A stretch of DNA of 64,000 nt. Source: an uncultured Porphyromonadaceae bacterium (lineage in GTDB: Bacteria > Bacteroidota > Bacteroidia > Bacteroidales > Muribaculaceae). Of the stretch, positions 34,462-42,144 are shown piece after piece; the first letter of the stretch is position 1; each line of letters starts with the position of its first letter. Below the pieces are notes generated by a model. It had not been told where the DNA came from. It saw nothing but the letters and a program-made list of their open reading frames with translations, and did not search any database. The stretch covers positions 13,009 through 77,008 of the forward strand of contig CABUVO010000022.1 of NCBI GenBank assembly GCA_902495075.1, given 5' to 3'. A program made the position numbers and the translations under genes.

Positions 34462-36438
34462 ATGAATAAAAAGAATTTATGCTCATGGGTTTTGATTCTT
34501 GCACTTTCAATCCTTACATTCTCCTGTAAGGATGAAAAGGATGAACCAATAATCCCCCAAGATGTTGCCAAGAGCCTTGTAGGTAAATGGCTATTGGCTT
34601 CGTCTGATGCTGAAAACTGGATCAGCTATGAGTTCACAGAATCAAGCCGCATAAACGTAGAGCTGACAAAAAGCGGATACTACCATACTGGAGAAGGCTG
34701 GTATTCAGTAAATGAAGAAAAGGCAGCTGTTAGTGGCAGTTACGAAACTGAGCGAAAAGAAACATTCTATATTGATTGGATAGTCGAAAAGACTCAAGCG
34801 TTCCAAATTGACTTTAATCTCTATGACAACAACACTTATCTTGGCGAATCTTCTGTCTATAGAGTTCTATCTACTGAGAATGCAGAGATTGAAGCGACTA
34901 TGACACCTAACTATCGTGCCTTTTGTGGAACAAGTAATGTTTCAAGTTTTAGAGCTCTTGACCCTGCAATTGCCTCCGTAAACGATGCTGGTGAGATAAC
35001 TGGCGTTGCAGTAGGCACAACGTTCATCATATTTACAACTCCTAACGGTAAGGCAGCTATAAAAGTAGAAGTTGTTGCGCAAGCAAAGACATTTGCTGAA
35101 CAATTGGTTGGAACATGGGTTTATGATGTGCCGAAAGATAAAACATTGGAACGGTATACGTATGAAGCAAATGGATATATGAGTGCACAGTGGGCAACTT
35201 ATGACGGGATTTACAATCTGAATGAGTCTGCGCAGTCAACATATTCTATTAATGATGAAACCGTGACATTCGTCATATCATCTTCAACAGGACAAATGAA
35301 TATGAAGTTGGAGACAGAATCCATCAATGATTTTAATTGGACATACAGGGCATTTGAGAGCAATCATGCCACAGGAAAGTTTACTGTTCAAAGACTTCTT
35401 CAATCTATAATCATGGAGCCGGGGGAAGTTCAGACTCCGGACTATCAGTCTTTAACATCAGGATACGAAATTACGGGATATGAATCTCATAATTCGTCAA
35501 TAGCAACAGTCAATGCTACAACGGGGACAATTACTGCTGTATCTAAGGGGCGAACCTACATAGATGTGCAAACAGCTAAAGGCACTGGTGTGGTAGAGAT
35601 AGTTATAGAAGGAGGCGCCATACCGTATGATTTCCAAAACTGCATTAGGAAAGCGCCTTCCAAACTAAAAGACATGCTCGGCACTCCTTATTACGAGGAT
35701 GGTACTACGATTCTCTATAAGAATCTTACCAACACAATTGATATGGTGGGAGCAAGCATTGATTCATTCTCCGGGTTAATCAAGGGAATTACAATTACTT
35801 ATAATTCAAATGTCAAGACCGATGATGTAACATCAATTCTTGATGCCACATTTATTCCCTTTGCAAGTCAAACAACAGCGACTTTCAAAGCATACATGGA
35901 TACTGCTGAACGTGCGGATGCAAGCATAGGTGTAACATGGGATATCCCGACTAAAACGCTTGCATACGTAAATCTGGCTAAGGATCTTTTTACTGATTAC
36001 AGTGTTCTCTTCGGTATGACGAGATCTCAGGTAATTAGCAAGATGGGTAAAGAACCGGATTCTGCGAATGACCAATCGCAGAGTTTCTTCTTCTTCGACA
36101 ACAAGGGTATAATGATTGTTAGTGCATATTACACCGATTTTGTTAACAATTATGACAATGTTCGTTCCGTTGTTACTATGTTTGATGATACTCTGACTGT
36201 AGAACAAATTACGAATTATCTAAAGAAAAAATACCCTTATTATCCAGAATATAGTACGGATGATGAATTGGTATTTATTCCTGAAGGTCACGCCATGGAG
36301 ATATACTATACTCCGAAAGACAAAATGATAATGTATATCTCTACAGCAACTGCCTCCAAATCACCTGCAAAACGCAGGATAAATGCTGCTGCGGTTGCAA
36401 ATCAACTCAAAGCTAAAATGCAAACAGTAAAACCCTAA
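34462..36438 (+). CDS. Surface lipoprotein with Big_2-like domains
   Basis: The 658-residue protein is a lipoprotein with its lipobox LTFSC (Cys22) followed by KDEKDE, an acidic/lysine patch like the surface-export signal of Bacteroidetes lipoproteins. Two copies of a unit with LVGKW or LVGTW lipocalin-like openings and Big_2-like ends (PAIASVNDAGEITGVAVGTT and SIATVNATTGTITAVSKGRT) are visible. The last 270 residues are unassigned. It lies between the barrel protein and the second kinase. Exposure on the outer surface is predicted from the export signal, not shown. Confidence 0.6.
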   Translation: MNKKNLCSWVLILALSILTFSCKDEKDEPIIPQDVAKSLVGKWLLASSDAENWISYEFTESSRINVELTKSGYYHTGEGWYSVNEEKAAVSGSYETERKETFYIDWIVEKTQAFQIDFNLYDNNTYLGESSVYRVLSTENAEIEATMTPNYRAFCGTSNVSSFRALDPAIASVNDAGEITGVAVGTTFIIFTTPNGKAAIKVEVVAQAKTFAEQLVGTWVYDVPKDKTLERYTYEANGYMSAQWATYDGIYNLNESAQSTYSINDETVTFVISSSTGQMNMKLETESINDFNWTYRAFESNHATGKFTVQRLLQSIIMEPGEVQTPDYQSLTSGYEITGYESHNSSIATVNATTGTITAVSKGRTYIDVQTAKGTGVVEIVIEGGAIPYDFQNCIRKAPSKLKDMLGTPYYEDGTTILYKNLTNTIDMVGASIDSFSGLIKGITITYNSNVKTDDVTSILDATFIPFASQTTATFKAYMDTAERADASIGVTWDIPTKTLAYVNLAKDLFTDYSVLFGMTRSQVISKMGKEPDSANDQSQSFFFFDNKGIMIVSAYYTDFVNNYDNVRSVVTMFDDTLTVEQITNYLKKKYPYYPEYSTDDELVFIPEGHAMEIYYTPKDKMIMYISTATASKSPAKRRINAAAVANQLKAKMQTVKP

Positions 36439-36444
36439 TACAGA

Positions 36445-36474
36445 CCGGTTGAGGGACATTTGTCCCTCAACCGG
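36445..36474 (+). terminator. Perfect 13-bp hairpin between lipoprotein and kinase genes
   Basis: CCGGTTGAGGGAC (36445-36457) pairs perfectly with 36462-36474 around a 4-base loop, followed by a T-rich but interrupted tail (ctttctctattt). It lies 7 bases after the lipoprotein stop and 12 bases before the next ATG. It should end or attenuate transcription, or stabilise the upstream message, within an otherwise gap-free operon. Antitermination by the UpxY-like protein could be needed to pass it. Confidence 0.65.
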
Positions 36475-36486
36475 CTTTCTCTATTT

Positions 36487-37971
36487 ATGACACAAAACAA
36501 TGATAAAGTTACCTGTGGCTTATTATTAGACAGTCGTTATAAATTGTTGCGTCCTCTCAGCTCAGATGGTGGCACGGCAGATGTATGGCTCGCTTTAGAT
36601 ACCAACACCATTGACGAAATGTTTGATGATGTCTGTGATGAACTTACAGGCAATGAAGATTCCGGCATCAAAGTAGCCATAAAAATATACAGACCTAAGA
36701 ACGCACTGGATTTAGGTGAGCAACGGTTTAGAGAGGAATTTAAGATTGTATTTAACTGTCATCACACAAATCTTGTTCAGCCGATTAATTTCTCTATTTC
36801 AGAAGGCATTCCCTATTTGGTTTTACCTTATTGTCAGAACGGTTCGTCCGAGCAACTACAAGGCAAAATCCATGATAAGCATGAATTATGGAAATACATA
36901 TCCGATGTTTCTTCCGGATTGGCCTATCTTCATGCTTTTAACCCTACGATCGTACATCATGATATAAAACCCGCCAATATTCTGATAGACGATAACCGGA
37001 ATTATGCCATAACAGATTTTGGCATCAGTTCTCATCGCGGGTTAAACCGGGAAGGATATGACGAGTCTCAAAGCGGAACGATGGCTTATATGGCTCCGGA
37101 ACGCTTTCTTGATAATTATGAATCTACTCCCGAGAGCGACATTTGGTCTTTCGGTGCGACATTGTTTGAACTTATCACAGGCAAAGTGCCATTTGGTGAA
37201 GATGGTGGCGCAAACCAGTTAGAGAATAAATTATCATCCCCTGCAATCTCTCAAGATATACCATCGGATATCAAGAAATTGATTTCCAATTGTCTTAATT
37301 TAGATCCATCAAAACGTCCGACGGCAACATATATTTATAAATCAGCTCAATCGGAACATTATCCGCTAAAATCAAACAAATCATATATTATCGGAGGAAG
37401 TATTATTTTGGCGATTCTAACCGTTTGTATACTCTTTTTGATCCAATCTAAAGAGCAGTCTTCCGACGTGACATTACCACCTCGTTTATCGAACGAGGTG
37501 GCCTATTTATCGGCAATGAATCTGGTAAACACTAATAATACAGAATCACTTGAAAAGGGATTGTCTATGTTGGATTCATTATCCTCTCTTGGTTTTGTGC
37601 CTGCTTTGTATGAAGAAGCTTATACGTATGGATGGTATCCGGATAGTGCATCATTTACCCGTAAGGATCTATTGGGTATAGAATATTTTACAGATGAATT
37701 CCGTAAAGGATTGCCCAAATCATATAAGGTTAATGGTAAGGCGATTTCCTTTTTGTCAGCAATAGATGAGAAAAGTGATTCTACTTATCCGGGTTTAAAT
37801 GCACAGGCTCTTTATAGGCTTGCCGTATATTATATCAATGAGAATGACATATTCAAGCAAGATCCTGATAGAGCTAAGCAATTATTGACCAAAGCTCTTG
37901 AATGGGCCTCAATAAGCGGTGACAAGGATCTGATTCAAAAGATCAGGAAAAACTTAAATAAAATTAGCTAA
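36487..37971 (+). CDS. Membrane Ser/Thr protein kinase, copy 2
   Basis: The 494-residue protein parallels copy 1: SSDGGTADVWLALD, the lysine in VAIKIYRPKN, IVHHDIKPANIL, ITDFGISS and MAPERF. A membrane helix (GGSIILAILTVCILFLI) leads to a periplasmic domain with Sel1/TPR-like helices. The start at 36487 is chosen because an upstream in-frame codon at 36460 falls inside the hairpin. The sequence between motifs is close to copy 1, so the two arose by duplication, but their periplasmic parts differ and so may sense different things. HHD replaces HRD, again losing the regulatory arginine. Confidence 0.86.
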   Translation: MTQNNDKVTCGLLLDSRYKLLRPLSSDGGTADVWLALDTNTIDEMFDDVCDELTGNEDSGIKVAIKIYRPKNALDLGEQRFREEFKIVFNCHHTNLVQPINFSISEGIPYLVLPYCQNGSSEQLQGKIHDKHELWKYISDVSSGLAYLHAFNPTIVHHDIKPANILIDDNRNYAITDFGISSHRGLNREGYDESQSGTMAYMAPERFLDNYESTPESDIWSFGATLFELITGKVPFGEDGGANQLENKLSSPAISQDIPSDIKKLISNCLNLDPSKRPTATYIYKSAQSEHYPLKSNKSYIIGGSIILAILTVCILFLIQSKEQSSDVTLPPRLSNEVAYLSAMNLVNTNNTESLEKGLSMLDSLSSLGFVPALYEEAYTYGWYPDSASFTRKDLLGIEYFTDEFRKGLPKSYKVNGKAISFLSAIDEKSDSTYPGLNAQALYRLAVYYINENDIFKQDPDRAKQLLTKALEWASISGDKDLIQKIRKNLNKIS

Positions 37972-37984
37972 ATCACTTCAATAT

Positions 37985-39754
37985 ATGAAACAAATAATTA
38001 TCGCACTAATTGGTCTGGTTTTGGGGACCGGTGCGTTCGCACAGCTCCCCAAATGGGTAATTGAGCCCAATTATGACCACCTGTCAGTCAAGGTTAACGA
38101 GTGTCTTCTGCAAACAGATTCTATAGGAACTTCAGCACTCTGGACATTCGATGGAAAATGTGTCTTTCGGACAGAGCATCAGATTTATCCATTCAAGGAC
38201 GGAGTGGCTGTTATCACAAAGAAGGGAACAAATGAACTTGTTGGTGTTGTAGATACATATGGCAGATTTACTTCTTTCCCGAAAGTGCAGGTAGCTTTTG
38301 ATCATCCATACTTTGAGAATGGTTTTCTTATTTGTCAAGAGGCAGTAGGTTATTCTTATTATACGAAAGATGGAACCAAAGCGAAATTCGCTACTGCGTT
38401 GCGTAGTTACCCATTCCATAGCGGATATGCGCCGTTCTTTGCCTATGAACAAATGGAAAAGAAAAAAGATCCATATTACGGATACTATCGATCGGATGGT
38501 GAAAATATGAATTATAGATTTATTGAAAAGGGAGTTGAAAAGGAATTTGATCCAAAAACCATAAGTTTTCTATCCGGCATAGGAATAAACAATAAAGGCA
38601 TCGCAGTAATTAGGAACAAATTGTATCTTTTCAATCCGGACACCTCAGTTTTTGAACCATTTCTATATGGAGATGAGGATTCTGAAAAAAAACGTCAGCT
38701 TAATCTCGCAGGGGATTATGAAAAGTATTTTCTAAACCTTCCGGATGACTCTATTCGAATTACTGCCAAATATGGTAAAAATCAAATGGCAGAACTCGAA
38801 TTTGACAAAGAGTTAAGACCCATTAAAATTAAGTTTGAAGGTGAAGAGAAAGTGTTAACTCCACCTGCTGTTGAAGAGTATAAATATATTTCAGACATTA
38901 AATCATACAGAGAAGGTTCGAAATATGGAATCGCCACTCTTGGCAAGCCGGTACTTCCGGAACAATTTGACGAGGTCGGGTTATTATGGGGTAACAAAGG
39001 GTTTATCAAGCTTAACGGGAAATGGGGTGTAATTGAAATAATTCCGGGGATAGATTATAATCTCAGATTGAACAAAGGTCAGGATGTCGCATTTAGACAC
39101 CAAACTTTTGAGACTCAAGTACGTTTGGATTTGCCGGCACAGATTTCGTCTAAAAATGCACGAATAGACATACCTGTCTCGAGTGGATGTGTTATTGACA
39201 AAACCTCAAGAGAAACAAGGGATACAGAGAGCGGTAATTTCGTAATCTATAACTGCACTCTGGAAATTCCTGTTTCTCTACCTGACACAATGACGAATAT
39301 TACGTATTCTCCCATTTCTGTATCTTATGATGGAATTTCTTTATTTCAACGACCTATCGACATAAAGGCATGGCATCTGAAATACTACAATGTCGATCCC
39401 ATCGAATCGGAAACCTCTATATCAAATGGTGTCGCTTCCTTTACGATCAATATCAATGCTCAAAAGAATGTAGGAGAAAGTGATTATCCATTCGAAGTTA
39501 AGATTGAAGCAGATTCTGTCTCCGTGCAATATGAGAAAATTTCTGAGACACGGTATAAATGTATGGTGTCTAACCTTCAGGAAGGTGATAACAATTTGAA
39601 CATCATCGTTACTGAAAAAGGATGTCCTCCTTCAATTTTCCCATTTGAGGTTTCCTATACGAAACCAGTGCCAAGGAAAAAAACTAAAGAGGCTGTCGTT
39701 GTGCGTAAAAAGTCACCGCAGGTACCCAAACCGGCTAATAGAATTGAACTGTAG
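37985..39754 (+). CDS. Periplasmic WG-repeat-like protein
   Basis: The 589-residue protein has a signal peptide (LIGLVLGTGAFAQ). WG-like repeats follow, seen in KYGIATLGKPVLPEQFDEV and GFIKLNGKWGVIEI, with two weaker units near residues 45-100. The C-terminal 230 residues look like two immunoglobulin-type strand domains, followed by a basic tail (PRKKTKEAVVVRKKSPQ). No enzyme motif is present. It lies between kinase 2 and the PP2C phosphatase and is a candidate periplasmic sensor or regulator of that pair. Confidence 0.55.
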   Translation: MKQIIIALIGLVLGTGAFAQLPKWVIEPNYDHLSVKVNECLLQTDSIGTSALWTFDGKCVFRTEHQIYPFKDGVAVITKKGTNELVGVVDTYGRFTSFPKVQVAFDHPYFENGFLICQEAVGYSYYTKDGTKAKFATALRSYPFHSGYAPFFAYEQMEKKKDPYYGYYRSDGENMNYRFIEKGVEKEFDPKTISFLSGIGINNKGIAVIRNKLYLFNPDTSVFEPFLYGDEDSEKKRQLNLAGDYEKYFLNLPDDSIRITAKYGKNQMAELEFDKELRPIKIKFEGEEKVLTPPAVEEYKYISDIKSYREGSKYGIATLGKPVLPEQFDEVGLLWGNKGFIKLNGKWGVIEIIPGIDYNLRLNKGQDVAFRHQTFETQVRLDLPAQISSKNARIDIPVSSGCVIDKTSRETRDTESGNFVIYNCTLEIPVSLPDTMTNITYSPISVSYDGISLFQRPIDIKAWHLKYYNVDPIESETSISNGVASFTININAQKNVGESDYPFEVKIEADSVSVQYEKISETRYKCMVSNLQEGDNNLNIIVTEKGCPPSIFPFEVSYTKPVPRKKTKEAVVVRKKSPQVPKPANRIEL

Positions 39755-39756
39755 AT

Positions 39757-40542
39757 ATGAAATTTAAAATTAATTCGGTTACTGTAAAGGGGCGGCTTCA
39801 CAAAAATAACGAAGACTGTTACGCCTGTAACGATAAATATATTGTCCTTGCTGATGGCATGGGAGGAGAATCGAGTGGTGAGGTGGCTTCTAAAATAGCA
39901 ATAGCTTCAATCTCAAATATACTGGATGAATCTTTATCTGATGTTAGCTCTGATAAAGAAATACGGGATTTGTCTTTTGGGGCAATATCATATGCAGATA
40001 GTGAAATCCAAAAGTACATATCGTCCCATCCGTGTGTCGATGGCATGGGGACTACAGTCGTGCTATTAATATACGTCAATCAGAACCTATACGTTTCGTG
40101 GTGCGGGGATAGTAGATGTTATTATTATAGTTCCAAAAGAAAACTCCAGTCCCTAACGACGGATCATTCTTATGTTCAGGAATTAATAAATGAAAATAAA
40201 ATCTCTGTTGAGGAATCGTATACACATCCTGATAACAACTTGATCACAAGATATGTCGGGGGTGGGAAAGATACTTGTGCTCCAGAGTTTGTTACTGCGA
40301 GACTTGAAGATGACGGCTTAGTTATCGTATGTAGCGATGGATTTTCCGGTTATTGTAAGAATGAAGAGATTGAAAAAGAACTTCAATCTTCGTCTCATGA
40401 GAATCTTCATCAATCGTTGTTAAAACTTGCAATCAGAAACGGCAGTGATGATGATATAACAATTGTTATCTTAACCCCTGAGATGCAAAATGTTGCAGGT
40501 AAGCATTCAATATCGGACTGGTGGAAAAGGTTAACACATTGA
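39757..40542 (+). CDS. PP2C-family Ser/Thr protein phosphatase
   Basis: The 261-residue cytosolic protein carries the PPM/PP2C metal-site motifs in order: NNEDCYA, VLADGMGGESSGEVAS, GMGTTVVLLI, WCGDSRCYYY, VCSDGFSGY and GSDDDITIVIL. It reverses Ser/Thr phosphorylation and matches PppA of T6SS threonine-phosphorylation pathways. It is the last gene of the operon, 28 bases before a strong terminator. Likely substrates are the operon's kinases and the FHA-partner protein. Confidence 0.9.
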   Translation: MKFKINSVTVKGRLHKNNEDCYACNDKYIVLADGMGGESSGEVASKIAIASISNILDESLSDVSSDKEIRDLSFGAISYADSEIQKYISSHPCVDGMGTTVVLLIYVNQNLYVSWCGDSRCYYYSSKRKLQSLTTDHSYVQELINENKISVEESYTHPDNNLITRYVGGGKDTCAPEFVTARLEDDGLVIVCSDGFSGYCKNEEIEKELQSSSHENLHQSLLKLAIRNGSDDDITIVILTPEMQNVAGKHSISDWWKRLTH

Positions 40543-40570
40543 AAACATAGTTTCTATGGAACGATGTCTA

Positions 40571-40600
40571 AAGCGGTGACAGTTGTCGCCGCTTTTTTTA
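40571..40600 (+). terminator. Intrinsic terminator of the T6SS operon
   Basis: AGCGGTGACA (40572-40581) pairs with TGTCGCCGCT (40584-40593; one G-U pair) and is followed by seven or more T residues. It is placed 28 bases after the phosphatase stop and is the first strong intrinsic terminator with a T-run on this strand after the locus begins. Confidence 0.85.
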
Positions 40601-40655
40601 TGCTCTAAAGCGTAAATATCCCTTTATCCGCTTCAACTTTCAATCTGAAAATTAT

Positions 40656-40663
40656 TAACTTTG
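40656..40663 (+). promoter_or_regulatory. Bacteroidetes -7 element before the GNAT region
   Basis: TAACTTTG matches the TAnnTTTG -7 consensus and lies 32 bases before the small frame at 40695, which would put the transcript start near 40670. No clean TTG is visible at the -33 position. Confidence 0.5.
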
Positions 40664-40694
40664 CACATAGATATTGACACAGATAGATAGGATA

Positions 40695-40850
40695 ATGGAA
40701 GTCAACATAGAGTATACGCTTGAAGGGCTGGTACCGAGGCTTATAGAGACTATGTTGATCAAGCCATATGTCTTTCTGTACATTGTTCCTTCAGCTTTAA
40801 CGGATGTGAATTCCAACTGTATGAGGAAGATATGGAGAAAATATAATTGA
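40695..40850 (+). CDS. Small frame of unknown function before the GNAT gene
   Basis: A 51-residue frame begins at the first ATG after the promoter element and ends 7 bases before the acetyltransferase start. It reads MEVNIEYTLEGLVPRLIE and then a hydrophobic stretch. No family is recognised. Its position as the first ORF of the transcript suggests it could be translated, but it may equally be a remnant of a longer gene. Confidence 0.3.
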   Translation: MEVNIEYTLEGLVPRLIETMLIKPYVFLYIVPSALTDVNSNCMRKIWRKYN

Positions 40851-40857
40851 AGATCTT

Positions 40858-41391
40858 ATGAAAACAGAACGGTGCTATATATCGGGAGCGACGGTGTTTC
40901 GGAAAGCTGCGGAGTCGGATGTTCCTGCGATAACGGCAATTCTCAAGATGGCTGTCAGGCAGATGCTTGCCGAGGGAAAACAGCAGTGGAATGAGAGTTA
41001 TCCGAATGAGATCCATGTGCGCGCGGATATTGATAAGGGCGTAGGCTATGTTTTGGAAAGAGATAAAGAGATTGTGGCTTATGCTGCTGTCGTGTTTGAT
41101 GGGGAGCGGGCTTATGATTCGCTCGATGGCAAATGGTTGTCAGACGAAAAGTATGTAGTTGTGCATCGAATGGCTGTCATTCAGACAATGAAAGGGAAAG
41201 GATTGGGAGGTGCCTTTATGCAGACCATAGAGGAGTATGCACGCTCACTCGGCGTAAAAAGTTTTAGGATTGATACCAATTTTGATAATTATGCCATGCT
41301 TGCTCTTCTCACTAAATTAGGTTTCACTTACTGTGGTGAAATCCAATATGAAAGTGGTTCTCGTAAGGCTTTTGAGAAACTGATTGTTTAA
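40858..41391 (+). CDS. GNAT-family N-acetyltransferase
   Basis: The 177-residue protein has the GNAT core: TVFRKAAESDVPAITAIL at the start, VHRMAVIQTMKGKGLGGAFM (the acetyl-CoA pyrophosphate loop MKGKGLG) and the C-terminal AMLALLTKLGFTYCGEI. It transfers an acetyl group from acetyl-CoA to an unknown amine. It is separated from the T6SS operon by a terminator and its own promoter. Confidence 0.8.
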   Translation: MKTERCYISGATVFRKAAESDVPAITAILKMAVRQMLAEGKQQWNESYPNEIHVRADIDKGVGYVLERDKEIVAYAAVVFDGERAYDSLDGKWLSDEKYVVVHRMAVIQTMKGKGLGGAFMQTIEEYARSLGVKSFRIDTNFDNYAMLALLTKLGFTYCGEIQYESGSRKAFEKLIV

Positions 41392-41427
41392 TTGTTTAAT
41401 AGCGCGAAGCGCATTTTTTGAATTTAT

Positions 41428-41610
41428 ATGATACAGGTAGATAAAGCAATATGTCCTCATGACCATATTTGTCCGCTTATAAAATTATGTCCGGTAGGTG
41501 CAATTTCGCAAGATGCAGTTGGATTTCCAATGATTGATTATGCTCTTTGTATTGAGTGTGGCAAGTGTGTGATGAAGTGTCCGAAGAAAGCGATGCGTAA
41601 ACTTTCATAA
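41428..41610 (+). CDS. Small ferredoxin-like 4Fe-4S protein
   Basis: The 60-residue protein has one canonical cluster motif CIECGKCVMKCP. It also has an altered first site with C-x5-C-x5-CP (CPHDHICPLIKLCP) in place of the usual C-x2-C-x2-C-x3-CP. It could carry one or two iron-sulfur clusters and serve in electron transfer or maturation. It starts 37 bases after the GNAT gene and may be cotranscribed. Confidence 0.75.
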   Translation: MIQVDKAICPHDHICPLIKLCPVGAISQDAVGFPMIDYALCIECGKCVMKCPKKAMRKLS

Positions 41611-41783
41611 AACCAGTAAGAGGTGAAATCTGTTTAAAGGATGAGTATTCAACTTTCGCAAGCTTAGAGTTTAAGTTTATAAGTTTACTTGATTGAGAAA
41701 AACAAAAAATCATATTAGTCATAGATAAACTCATAAACTATTAAACTTTAAGTTAAAGCCTGTGAAACTTAAATTATTCTTTT

Positions 41784-42137
41784 ATGACAGATATCAAGAT
41801 AAAAAGGGCGTATGACGCACCTTTGCCCGATGATGGTTTTAGAATACTTGTTGACCGTTTGTGGCCAAGAGGTCTGACGCATGAGCGTCTGGATTGTCAG
41901 CTATGGGCAAAAGATATAGCACCATCCTCTGAGTTGCGAGAATGGTTTCATGCAGATATTCCGGGTAGATGGCAGGAATTTGAGGAAAAATATAAAGCCG
42001 AACTCCGGAATTCACCGGAATTCGGGCAGTTTTTAAAGACGGTCGAATCTCACCCGGTCGTAACATTTGTATACGCCTCGCGTGATGTTGTTCACAATGA
42101 GGCTGCTGTGCTCCAGACTATCTGCCGGGAAGTTTAA
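41784..42137 (+). CDS. DUF488 family protein
   Basis: The 117-residue protein has the DUF488 signature FRILVDRLWPRGL near the N-terminus, LWAKDIAPSSELREWFH in the middle, and VTFVYASRDVVHNEA near the end. The biochemical role of the family is poorly known. The upstream 170 bases contain no gene. Confidence 0.82.
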   Translation: MTDIKIKRAYDAPLPDDGFRILVDRLWPRGLTHERLDCQLWAKDIAPSSELREWFHADIPGRWQEFEEKYKAELRNSPEFGQFLKTVESHPVVTFVYASRDVVHNEAAVLQTICREV

Positions 42138-42144
42138 ATACAAA

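Noticed and set aside
3989..40600. TssJ, TssL or TssM genes
   Set aside because: No lipoprotein of TssJ type, no DotU-like TssL and no IcmF-like large protein with a Walker motif is present, which agrees with a subtype iii system.
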